Under the pieces are notes generated by a model. That model had not been told where the DNA came from, made no database searches, and saw only the letters and a program-made list of their open reading frames with translations. From positions 1 to 51,447 of the forward strand of contig CAMUZE010000008.1 of the NCBI GenBank assembly GCA_947165135.1: DNA of 51,447 nt, read 5' to 3'. The DNA is from an uncultured Clostridia bacterium. Lineage in GTDB: Bacteria > Bacillota_I > Bacilli_A > RF39 > UBA660. Position 1 is the stretch's first letter. Every line of letters starts with the position of its first letter. Below, in pieces: positions 34,551 to 41,614 of the stretch. The translations under genes and the position numbers were made by a program.

Positions 34551-36200
34551 TTATATTTCTTGTATTACTGTAAGTATTACTGGTTTACATGACGTTTGTT
34601 GATATAAATATGCTCCTACTTGCTCACGTATATCATTTCTAATTTTAACATAGTCAGCGTATTTAGTACCATATGTATTATCTTTTATAACTTCTAAACT
34701 AATTCTTTTTATTTCATCTATCATATCAGTATTTTCTTTATCATATACAAATCCTCTAGTAACAACTTCTGGATCAATTATTAATTCTTTTTCTTTTTTA
34801 GTTAGTGTTGCTGATATAACAACAAGACCATTACTACTTAATAATTCTCTATCTTTAAGTACTAATTCTCCAATATCTTCTGTCATATTACCATCAATTA
34901 ATACATCGTCTACAAATAATCTATCAAAATTATCAACTAGCTTTCCATTTTCAAATGTAACTATATCACCATTTTCTTTAAGTAATATATTTTCTTTAGG
35001 AACTCCTACTGTATATGCTAAATCTCCGTTTTGAACTTGGTATCTATATTCACCTTTAATTGGCATATAATATTTTGGATTAAATAATTTAACTAACATC
35101 ATCAAGTCTTCTGAAGAAGCGTGATGACGTACACTCTTATCTTTAGGTATTTGTTCAATATTAACACCCTTAATAGCAAGTTCATTCATTATCTTTACTA
35201 ATACTTTTTCATATGCGTCATAACTAGGTTCTGCAAAACAAATTGCATCCCCTTTTTCAAGCGTAATAAATTTATCATGTCCAGATATCATACGATTAAT
35301 ATTTGAATAAGGTGTTTCCCTATCATTACTAATTAGAATTACTGTGTTTTCTAATTTTAAATCTGTTAAGTTTCCAAGCATACTCTCATCAATATTTAAA
35401 TAATTATTTTTTACACAAATAGAAACAATATTATGAAGTTCTTTTCCCATAATAACTACTTTTCTATTTTTTCCTTTTAATGAATTAAATATTTCTTGAA
35501 TAGTATAAATATGTAATGGTAAAACTGTAAATATTATTCTTCCTTTATTTCTATCTACTACTTTTTTAAAGAATCCTTCAAGTTTATGTTTTGGAGAAGT
35601 GTGCCCTTTCTTTTCTGCAAATACACTTTCTGCCATTAAGCAAAGAACTCCTTGTTTACCAATATACGCAAGTTTACCTAAATCCATATCATAATTATCT
35701 TTCATTGTTGGATCTATAATAAAATCAGCCATGTAAATTATTGCTCCATCTGGTGTATTAATACAATATCCTAAAGTTTCTGGACTACTATGAGTTACAC
35801 TAAATGGAAATACACTAATATCATTAAAATCTAATTTTTTATGTGCTTTTATAATATGTAAATTTTTAATTTCTACTTTTTCATTTTCTGAATCATATTT
35901 AATTATTTCACTTGTATAATTTGATGCATATACATCTACATTTGGTAAAATCTTAATCAAATCAGTTAATGCTCCCATATTTTCTCTATGTGGATGACTT
36001 ATAAAAACACCTACTATTTCTTTCTCATGCTCTTTTAAATAAGAAAAATCAGGAATAACATAATCAACACCATACATTTTATCAGGTGCATATTTCATTC
36101 CACAATCAAAAACAAATAGTTTGTTATCTACTTTAACTGTATATAAATTCTTACCATTTTCATTTAATCCACCTAAACTCATTATGTTAATTTTACTCAT
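34551..36200 (-). CDS. rnjB: RNase J-family protein with altered metal site (RNase J2-like)
   Basis: The 549-residue protein has the RNase J layout: metallo-beta-lactamase core, beta-CASP domain and C-terminal domain. The canonical HxHxDH is SHPHRENMG (His69, His71, then Glu73 and Asn74), and the usual VHGEYR is IKGEYR, so at least two metal ligands and another active-site histidine are changed. THSSPETLG and HHASSEDL are retained. Bacillus RNase J2 is also degraded at these sites and works mainly as the partner of RNase J1, so this is probably a J2-type subunit. Promoter at 36239-36247. First gene of the operon ending in thiI. Confidence 0.85.
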   Translation of the reverse strand: MSKINIMSLGGLNENGKNLYTVKVDNKLFVFDCGMKYAPDKMYGVDYVIPDFSYLKEHEKEIVGVFISHPHRENMGALTDLIKILPNVDVYASNYTSEIIKYDSENEKVEIKNLHIIKAHKKLDFNDISVFPFSVTHSSPETLGYCINTPDGAIIYMADFIIDPTMKDNYDMDLGKLAYIGKQGVLCLMAESVFAEKKGHTSPKHKLEGFFKKVVDRNKGRIIFTVLPLHIYTIQEIFNSLKGKNRKVVIMGKELHNIVSICVKNNYLNIDESMLGNLTDLKLENTVILISNDRETPYSNINRMISGHDKFITLEKGDAICFAEPSYDAYEKVLVKIMNELAIKGVNIEQIPKDKSVRHHASSEDLMMLVKLFNPKYYMPIKGEYRYQVQNGDLAYTVGVPKENILLKENGDIVTFENGKLVDNFDRLFVDDVLIDGNMTEDIGELVLKDRELLSSNGLVVISATLTKKEKELIIDPEVVTRGFVYDKENTDMIDEIKRISLEVIKDNTYGTKYADYVKIRNDIREQVGAYLYQQTSCKPVILTVIQEI

Positions 36201-36238
36201 AAAAATTTCATCTCCTTAAAAGTTTAAACGCTAGAAGT

Positions 36239-36247
36239 ATTTTATCA
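36239..36247 (-). promoter_or_regulatory. Extended -10 promoter of RNase J-like operon
   Basis: TGATAAAAT on the minus strand, directly after the rpoZ terminator. Confidence 0.5.
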
Positions 36248-36249
36248 CA

Positions 36250-36284
36250 AAATAAAAGAAAATACTAGTATTACAAGTATTTTC
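36250..36284 (-). terminator. rpoZ terminator
   Basis: GAAAATACT and AGTATTTTC, a perfect 9-bp stem, followed by TTTTATTTT on the minus strand. Confidence 0.8.
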
Positions 36285-36308
36285 ACATTTGATATATTTC
36301 ATTTGAAA

Positions 36309-36509
36309 TTAACTTTCTTTTATTGTAATTAATCCTTTATCTACTTCTTCTAAAGCTCTTCCTATTTCTTTTTTTGAAATATATTCATTTTCTGGCATTT
36401 GATAGTGCTTATGTTCTTTCATTACTTTTGCTCTATCAGCTGCAATATGTACTAGTTTATACTTTGAATCAACTATATTTAATAGTTTATCAATTGAAGG
36501 ATATATCAT
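36309..36509 (-). CDS. rpoZ: RNA polymerase omega subunit
   Basis: The 66-residue protein has the omega signature: YPSIDKLLNIVDSKYKLVHIAADRA near the N-terminus and SKKEIGRALEEVDKGLITI near the end. Omega helps fold the beta-prime subunit and is part of the polymerase encoded at 42879-50194. The ribosome binding site is GAGAGAGGTGG. It has its own promoter and terminator; the gmk gene usually found beside it is absent. Confidence 0.92.
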   Translation of the reverse strand: MIYPSIDKLLNIVDSKYKLVHIAADRAKVMKEHKHYQMPENEYISKKEIGRALEEVDKGLITIKES

Positions 36510-36536
36510 TATCTATCCACCTCTCTCTACAATAAT

Positions 36537-36565
36537 AATATACCCAATTTAAAAAAGCTATACAA
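36537..36565 (-). promoter_or_regulatory. Promoter of rpoZ
   Basis: TTGTAT, a 17-base spacer and TATATT between the DUF2779 gene and rpoZ. Confidence 0.6.
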
Positions 36566-36589
36566 CAAATGTACAGATTTTTTTACACA

Positions 36590-38452
36590 CTATTTACAAA
36601 TTTTTCTAAGTGCCTCAAGAATAACAACCATTGCCCAAGTATCTTGCTTACAATATACTTTTAATGCTTTCTTAGCTTTATTTAAGTCAAATTCATTCAT
36701 TGTATCATATAATGAATAAGTAACAAGAGCTTCTGTTCCATTTTTAACTTCTAGATTAGCATAAGTTAAATCTGATAAAACTGGTAAAGTCTTTTTAATA
36801 GAATAGCTTCCTGATTGATTTTTATGATAAAAATTAACAAGTTTACTTCTATCATCATCAAATCCTAAATCTTTATATAATTCGGTATTAGTCCTAATTA
36901 CATATAATAAATCTGTTGAGTTTTCTCTTATTTTTAATAATCTTTCCCTATATTCTGGGAACACTTCCGCAAGTTCTTTAATTCTACTTCTTTCAAAATT
37001 AACATTTTGTGCAAGCATTGTTCCATTCTCTCCATCTATTCTATTAACTAATTCTTTAACTAAATTTTCACGCTCATCATCCAATGTATCAGCAAGAAAA
37101 ACATAATTATCTTTATCATTATCACATTTACCAGGTTCTCTTTCTATATGTAAACTAAATTCAAAACATGATTGTGTGTATGGTTTTTCTCCTCTAAATC
37201 TTGGCATTGGGCAAGGAAGTGTTTCAAAATCTAAATGATATATTGGATATTTTAAAGTATTCAAATATGCTTTGATTTTTTCTTTATCGACATATACTTT
37301 ATCGTTATCATAACAATCTCTTTCAATCATCATATTAGGTTTATCTTTTATCCATTCTATTGGAATATCATCTAATTTTAAATATCCATTATTAATCAAG
37401 TCATATTTATTTAATTTATCACTAGTAAAACCAGTACTATCACTAAAACCTATATAATTAAATGATGCATTATATTTAGGAACATTTTTATAACAAATAT
37501 CTTTATATTTACATTCATTAGTTTTCTTATAAGAACAATATTTTCCTACACCACAAGGATTAGGATTAGGATTGAATATATTATCTTCAAGCCTTTTAAT
37601 CATATCTTCAATAATAGGTTGATATTTTTCTGTTACTTCATTCATATCAAAAAAATTAACAATTTCTTCTCCATTTATCTCTCTATATACTCTAGTATTT
37701 CCTACTCTATATCCATCATATACATAATTGTGATTAAGTACAGCTAAATAATAATTTACTTTTTTATTTATCTTATGTTCTTTTAAATCATGTTCAATTA
37801 TATATCTTTGAGTTGCTATATCTAATATATATTTCCCTTCACTACTATATCTATCAAATAATTTATTATATTTTTTATTATATGAATCAATTATCTTTTC
37901 ATCAGTGGTATTAGGTTTATTAAGTTTATATATATTATCATAATCACGTTTAAACAAAGGATATTTTTCTCCTCCACTTTTGCCATAAACTAAATCATCA
38001 ATATATTTTCTACTTGTAGTTGCCTTAACTTCAATTATATTAATTTCATCATCATTTTCATTATAAATATCTGTATAACATAAATATCTTATTCCATTAT
38101 GAACAAAATCAAATGACTCTTGATTATACGTTTTTTCACTATAAACAAAATTACCTTTAAATAACTTTTTAGCTACTCTTGCAGCTTCTATTTCTACTTC
38201 TTTGTAGTATTTCATCATAGCATTTAGTTGAATATCTTCTTTATATGTAAGATCTGTATCAGTTCCATCTTCATTCATTTCAAACATACTACTAAGAAGT
38301 TCATTTATCATTTCACTTTCTTCTTCTTTTTTGTATTCTTCAATAGTTAATTTTGAATCCAATTTATCTTTTCTAATACTTTCTAATGCAGGATATCTTC
38401 TACATCTAGTAAATTCTATAAAATTAGTTTTAGTTATTGCCATATTATTCAC
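36590..38452 (-). CDS. DUF2779 protein: RecB/Cas4-like plus DnaQ-like nuclease domains
   Basis: The 620-residue protein has two nuclease-like halves. The first holds an N-terminal cysteine (Cys17 in TRCRRYPAL), the PD-(D/E)XK-type core (YTDIYNENDD...IIEVKATT, about 126-145) and a cysteine cluster CGVGKYC...CKYKDIC (about 297-320), together the pattern of an iron-sulfur RecB-family nuclease like Cas4. The second is the DUF2779 domain with YHLDFETLPCP (about 397-407) and YCKQDTWAM near the end, matching motifs I and III of DEDD exonucleases. The cellular role is unknown; a DNA repair or processing job is likely. It overlaps trmL by 8 bases. Confidence 0.82.
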   Translation of the reverse strand: MNNMAITKTNFIEFTRCRRYPALESIRKDKLDSKLTIEEYKKEEESEMINELLSSMFEMNEDGTDTDLTYKEDIQLNAMMKYYKEVEIEAARVAKKLFKGNFVYSEKTYNQESFDFVHNGIRYLCYTDIYNENDDEINIIEVKATTSRKYIDDLVYGKSGGEKYPLFKRDYDNIYKLNKPNTTDEKIIDSYNKKYNKLFDRYSSEGKYILDIATQRYIIEHDLKEHKINKKVNYYLAVLNHNYVYDGYRVGNTRVYREINGEEIVNFFDMNEVTEKYQPIIEDMIKRLEDNIFNPNPNPCGVGKYCSYKKTNECKYKDICYKNVPKYNASFNYIGFSDSTGFTSDKLNKYDLINNGYLKLDDIPIEWIKDKPNMMIERDCYDNDKVYVDKEKIKAYLNTLKYPIYHLDFETLPCPMPRFRGEKPYTQSCFEFSLHIEREPGKCDNDKDNYVFLADTLDDERENLVKELVNRIDGENGTMLAQNVNFERSRIKELAEVFPEYRERLLKIRENSTDLLYVIRTNTELYKDLGFDDDRSKLVNFYHKNQSGSYSIKKTLPVLSDLTYANLEVKNGTEALVTYSLYDTMNEFDLNKAKKALKVYCKQDTWAMVVILEALRKICK

Positions 38453-38957
38453 TCTCCTCTATAAAGTATTTACTTTTATGAGGTTCATCAAATAAAAGAT
38501 TAGGATATCCTTGTTGTCTTAATGCTTCATAAGTCATTATAGCAACCGTATTTGATAAATTTAATGCTCTTACATTATCAGTCATGGGCATACGCATACA
38601 TCTATCTATATATGGTTTTAATATCTTAGGTGGTATACCAGTACTTTCTTTTCCAAAAAAGAAATAATAATTTTTATTTGGATCACTATAATCAAAACTA
38701 GTATGTGGTTTATGACCATATCTAGTTAAAAAATAAAATTCACCTTCATTTTGAGAAAAGAAATCATCTATATTTTCATATACTTTATATATACATTTAT
38801 CAATATAATTTACACCAGCCCTTCTAATATACTTTTCTTCTAAACTAAAGCCTAATGGTTTAATTAAATGTAAATGAGAATTAGTCGCAACACATGTTCT
38901 CATTATATTACCAGTATTTTCTGGTATCTCTGGCTCAAATAAAACTATATTTATCAT
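38445..38957 (-). CDS. trmL: tRNA (cytidine/uridine-2'-O-)-methyltransferase TrmL
   Basis: The 170-residue SPOUT enzyme methylates the 2'-OH of the wobble base 34 of some leucine tRNAs. It has the N-terminal PEIPENTGNIMRTC, FGKESTGIP in the knot region and MPMTDNVRALNLSNTVAIMTYE, the SAM-binding trefoil knot. The start is ATG 38957 with GGTGA five bases upstream rather than TTG 38969. It is co-transcribed with the DUF2779 gene from the promoter at 38974-39002. Confidence 0.93.
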   Translation of the reverse strand: MINIVLFEPEIPENTGNIMRTCVATNSHLHLIKPLGFSLEEKYIRRAGVNYIDKCIYKVYENIDDFFSQNEGEFYFLTRYGHKPHTSFDYSDPNKNYYFFFGKESTGIPPKILKPYIDRCMRMPMTDNVRALNLSNTVAIMTYEALRQQGYPNLLFDEPHKSKYFIEESE

Positions 38958-38973
38958 AATATTCACCAAATTA

Positions 38974-39002
38974 ATTTTATCAAATTAGCACACTATTGAC
39001 AA
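38974..39002 (-). promoter_or_regulatory. Promoter of trmL-DUF2779 operon
   Basis: TTGTCA, a 17-base spacer and TAAAAT with TGA before it. The -35 overlaps, on the palindrome ATTGACAAT, a plus-strand TTGACA. Confidence 0.65.
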
Positions 39003-39024
39003 TGTTTATATTTTAATGATAAAT
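38996..39024 (+). promoter_or_regulatory. Plus-strand promoter overlapping the trmL promoter
   Basis: Consensus TTGACA with a weak -10 region (GATAAATT, spacer 16-18). It would drive the short hairpin RNA at 39031-39071 and compete with the trmL promoter, as the two -35 boxes share the same bases. Confidence 0.4.
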
Positions 39025-39030
39025 TATATA

Positions 39031-39071
39031 TAGAAGTTACCTTGGGATATTTTCCAAGGCCTTCTTTTTTT
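39031..39071 (+). ncRNA. Candidate tiny hairpin RNA ending in a strong terminator
   Basis: GAAG-TTA-CCTTGG, an 8-base loop, CCAAGG-C-CTTC and seven T form a clear plus-strand terminator. No plus-strand gene lies upstream; only the promoter at 38996-39024 does. The transcript would be about 40 bases, essentially the hairpin alone. It may instead be a block against transcription toward the 39105-39560 gene. Confidence 0.45.
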
Positions 39072-39072
39072 A

Positions 39073-39102
39073 TAAAAAAAAGAAGTTATATTTAATAACT
39101 TC
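39073..39102 (-). terminator. Terminator of 39105-39560 gene
   Basis: GAAGTTA, a 7-base loop and TAACTTC are followed by nine T on the minus strand. Confidence 0.85.
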
Positions 39103-39104
39103 AA

Positions 39105-39560
39105 CTATTCAACTATTTTTTTATTTTGTAAAAGTAACATATATTGAGATTTGCTAACAAGCTCATTATCTTTATTATTTATTTTTATGAATATATCAAA
39201 TAATTTATTTACGTTTTTACTATATTCTCTATCATTAATTCCATGTAATGATTCTTTTTTAGAAGCACAATACATAGTTTTAGGTAAAAGATATAAACCA
39301 CTTTCTTCATTGTAATAATAAGTTGCATCTTTATCTTCTAAATATATTGGTTTAAATATTCTTTCTGTCACTACTTCAACAAAAGATCCATCATTAAATT
39401 CTCTAAAATACAGAAATCCTATTTCCTTTAATTTACCAATTATTTTCTTAGCACTATTTAAATATGACTTCAATTCGTTAGTATCACTATTTAAAAATTC
39501 ATAATCAAGTGATGAAACAATTGAAATAATTGCCACTTTACAAAATCCTACTTCTTCCAT
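39105..39560 (-). CDS. Hypothetical protein, unknown function
   Basis: The 151-residue protein is soluble by sequence, with no signal peptide or membrane segment, and I recognise no family. The first 60 residues look helical (LKSYLNSAKKIIGKLKEIGF), followed by a strand-rich part with several tyrosines (DATYYYNEESGLYLLPKTMY), then a helical end. It has a promoter (39579-39607), a ribosome binding site (AGGATGTGA) and a terminator, so it is a single-gene transcript. It lies between the coat-like gene and trmL. Confidence 0.65.
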   Translation of the reverse strand: MEEVGFCKVAIISIVSSLDYEFLNSDTNELKSYLNSAKKIIGKLKEIGFLYFREFNDGSFVEVVTERIFKPIYLEDKDATYYYNEESGLYLLPKTMYCASKKESLHGINDREYSKNVNKLFDIFIKINNKDNELVSKSQYMLLLQNKKIVE

Positions 39561-39578
39561 ATTATCACATCCTAAAAC

Positions 39579-39607
39579 ATTATAATAAAAAATTAATCTA
39601 ATTACAA
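39579..39607 (-). promoter_or_regulatory. Promoter of 39105-39560 gene
   Basis: TTGTAA, a 17-base spacer and TATAAT. Confidence 0.65.
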
Positions 39608-39626
39608 CATTTCATTCTAATTAAAT

Positions 39627-39655
39627 AAAAAAGCAAATAACTTAGTATTTGCTTA
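39627..39655 (-). terminator. Terminator of CotD-like gene
   Basis: AAGCAAATA, loop CTAAGT and TATTTGCTT are followed by TTTTATTT on the minus strand. Confidence 0.85.
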
Positions 39656-39964
39656 CATAAATTTAGTTGGACATCCTTCAGTTACATTACATACTTCATT
39701 TTCCTCTGTACATGTATAACATGGACTATATGTATGTTTATAAATATGATGATTGATTATTCTTGTATTAACAGGACATACATGAGGAACTTCATGAACT
39801 ATTTGTCTATGTATACATCTTTCTTGTGGACATTCATATACTGGAGCACATACAGTTGCTGGAGCTTCACAAGAAGGCATTTCATATTGCATAGTTTTAT
39901 CAGGTGTCACTTTTAATTCTGCACTTCCTTCAACGCTATATCCTTGATACATTCCATTATTCAT
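39653..39964 (-). CDS. CotD-like spore coat protein, cysteine-rich
   Basis: The 103-residue protein resembles CotD: HEVPHVCPVNTR and NHHIYKHTYSPC (about 56-83) match the CotD core, in which the same places are rich in histidine. Here many positions are cysteine (12 in all, e.g. CAPVYECPQERC and CYTCTEENEVC), which could crosslink. The N-terminal 35 residues are acidic/polar and unlike CotD. If it is a coat protein, the organism makes or once made endospores. The upstream sequence fits a late sporulation promoter (39987-40013). Family assignment rests on a short motif, so it is moderate. Confidence 0.6.
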   Translation of the reverse strand: MNNGMYQGYSVEGSAELKVTPDKTMQYEMPSCEAPATVCAPVYECPQERCIHRQIVHEVPHVCPVNTRIINHHIYKHTYSPCYTCTEENEVCNVTEGCPTKFM

Positions 39965-39986
39965 TTTAACAACTCCTTTTCATAAA

Positions 39987-40013
39987 TATTTTATGTACAA
40001 GAATAAATATTGT
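39987..40013 (-). promoter_or_regulatory. Sigma-K-like promoter of CotD-like gene
   Basis: AC, a 16-base spacer and CATAAAATA match the mother-cell sigma-K pattern (AC, 16, CATAnnnTA). No good housekeeping -35/-10 pair is seen. The ribosome binding site AAAGGAG follows. Short patterns like this occur by chance in AT-rich DNA. Confidence 0.4.
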
Positions 40014-40021
40014 TTAGGCAA

Positions 40022-40047
40022 AATAAAAAAGTGCATTAGCACTTTAA
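40022..40047 (-). terminator. ffh terminator
   Basis: AAAGTGC, loop TAAT and GCACTTT are followed by TTTATTTT on the minus strand. Confidence 0.85.
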
Positions 40048-41342
40048 AATTTAAATTTACCATTCATTTGTTTCATCATTTGTTTCATTTGTTCAAATTG
40101 TTTTAATAATCTGTTAACATCCTCTACTTTTTGTCCACATCCTTTAGCAATTCTTAATTTTCTACTAGCTTTAATTATGTCTGGATTACGTCTTTCTTCC
40201 ATTGTCATAGACTGAATTATTGCTTCAGTTCTAGCCATTACTTTAGGATCAATATTTACATTGTTAAGTCCCATTTTAGATGCTCCTGGTATTAATTTAA
40301 TTAATTTTTCAAGTGGACCTAGTTTTTTAATTTGTTTAGTTGTTCTTAAAAAATCATCTAAATCAAATTTACCTTTTTGCATCTTTTTAGCAGCACTCAT
40401 CATTTCGTCTTGATCTAATTCACTTTCTGTTTTTTCAATAATTGAAAGTAAATCGCCATCACCTAAAATTCTATTTGCTATTCTTTCTGGATAAAATTCA
40501 CTAAGGCCATCTAATTTTTCAGAATCACCAATTAATTTAATTGGAATATTAGTTAAATGTCTAAGAGATAAAGCAACTCCACCTTTAGTATCTCCATCCA
40601 TTTTAGTAAGAACACATCCACTTAGTTTTAATTTATCATTAAATCCAGTAATTACATTAATAGCGTCTTGTCCCATCATAGCATCTATTACTAATAGTTC
40701 TTCATTTGGTTTAACTTCTTTTTCTATAGAAGCAAGTTCATCCATTAATTTTTCATCAATTTGAAGACGTCCTGCTGTATCTATTAAAATATAATCATAT
40801 CCTTTGGTTTTAGCATATTCTATTCCTCTTTTAGCTATTTCTACAGGATTTCCTTTACCTTCATCATATACTTCAATATTAAGTTGTTTTCCAATGCTTT
40901 TTAATTGGTCTATCGCAGCAGGCCTATAAACATCACATGCTATAAATATAGGTTTTTTATTATGCTTTTTACGAACCATATTACCTATTTTTCCAATTGT
41001 AGTTGTTTTACCTCCACCTTGAAGACCAACAACCATAACAATTGTAGGTTTATGATTTAATTCTAAAGGAGCAGCGTCTCCACCAAGTAAAGAAACAAGC
41101 TCATCTTTTAATATTTTAACAAACATATCTCCTGGCTTAATACTTTTACGCACTTCTTCACCAAGGGCTTTTTCTTTAACAGAGTCTATAAATTCACGAA
41201 CTATCTTAACATTAACATCAGCTTCTAATAAACATAATCTTATTTCACGTACTATGTCACTAATATTATCTTCATTAATAACTCCTCTTGATTTAATACC
41301 ACTTACTACTTTTTGTAATCTTTCACTTAGTCCTTCGAACAT
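40044..41342 (-). CDS. ffh: Signal recognition particle protein Ffh
   Basis: The 432-residue GTPase binds signal sequences and the SRP RNA and targets proteins to the membrane. The NG domain has GLQGGGKTT (G1), DTAGR (G3) and TKMDGD (G4), with FYPERIANRILGDGD at the domain border; the methionine-rich M domain ends KQMMKQMNGKF. The start is ATG 41342, five bases after GGTGA; the frame reaches GTG 41351, within the ribosome site. No ylxM-like gene is upstream. It has an extended -10 just after the preceding terminator. Confidence 0.96.
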   Translation of the reverse strand: MFEGLSERLQKVVSGIKSRGVINEDNISDIVREIRLCLLEADVNVKIVREFIDSVKEKALGEEVRKSIKPGDMFVKILKDELVSLLGGDAAPLELNHKPTIVMVVGLQGGGKTTTIGKIGNMVRKKHNKKPIFIACDVYRPAAIDQLKSIGKQLNIEVYDEGKGNPVEIAKRGIEYAKTKGYDYILIDTAGRLQIDEKLMDELASIEKEVKPNEELLVIDAMMGQDAINVITGFNDKLKLSGCVLTKMDGDTKGGVALSLRHLTNIPIKLIGDSEKLDGLSEFYPERIANRILGDGDLLSIIEKTESELDQDEMMSAAKKMQKGKFDLDDFLRTTKQIKKLGPLEKLIKLIPGASKMGLNNVNIDPKVMARTEAIIQSMTMEERRNPDIIKASRKLRIAKGCGQKVEDVNRLLKQFEQMKQMMKQMNGKFKF

Positions 41343-41360
41343 ATTTATCACCTACAAAAT

Positions 41361-41369
41361 ATTATAACA
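41361..41369 (-). promoter_or_regulatory. Extended -10 promoter of ffh
   Basis: TGTTATAAT on the minus strand, directly after the T-run of the DUF3784 gene terminator. Confidence 0.55.
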
Positions 41370-41395
41370 TACAAAAAGACTATTTAACTAGTCTA
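41370..41395 (-). terminator. Terminator of deacetylase-DUF3784 operon
   Basis: AGACTA, loop GTTAAA and TAGTCT are followed by TTTTTG on the minus strand, overlapping the DUF3784 stop. Confidence 0.7.
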
Positions 41396-41603
41396 CTTGT
41401 AATATTATTAAAATAATACCAATTGTTATGATTGGAATACTACTTATCATAGTCCATTTACCAATATTCTTCCATTCATTAATAGTTAAATTCTTAAAAG
41501 CTGCTCTCCAAGTTAATATATTTAATTTATGTCCAGTAAACATATATAATCCAACAAGTAATATACAAACTGCAAATATCATTAGAAATATTCCAGCATA
41601 CAT
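41388..41603 (-). CDS. DUF3784-family small membrane protein
   Basis: The 71-residue protein has two membrane helices (about 3-22 and 50-69) and, between them, TGHKLNILTWRAAFKNLTINEWKNIGKW, which fits DUF3784. The function of this family is unknown. The gene starts 11 bases after the polysaccharide deacetylase and is co-transcribed with it; a ribosome binding site (GGAGG) lies before the ATG. Confidence 0.7.
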   Translation of the reverse strand: MYAGIFLMIFAVCILLVGLYMFTGHKLNILTWRAAFKNLTINEWKNIGKWTMISSIPIITIGIILIILQVD

Positions 41604-41614
41604 AATAGTTCCTC

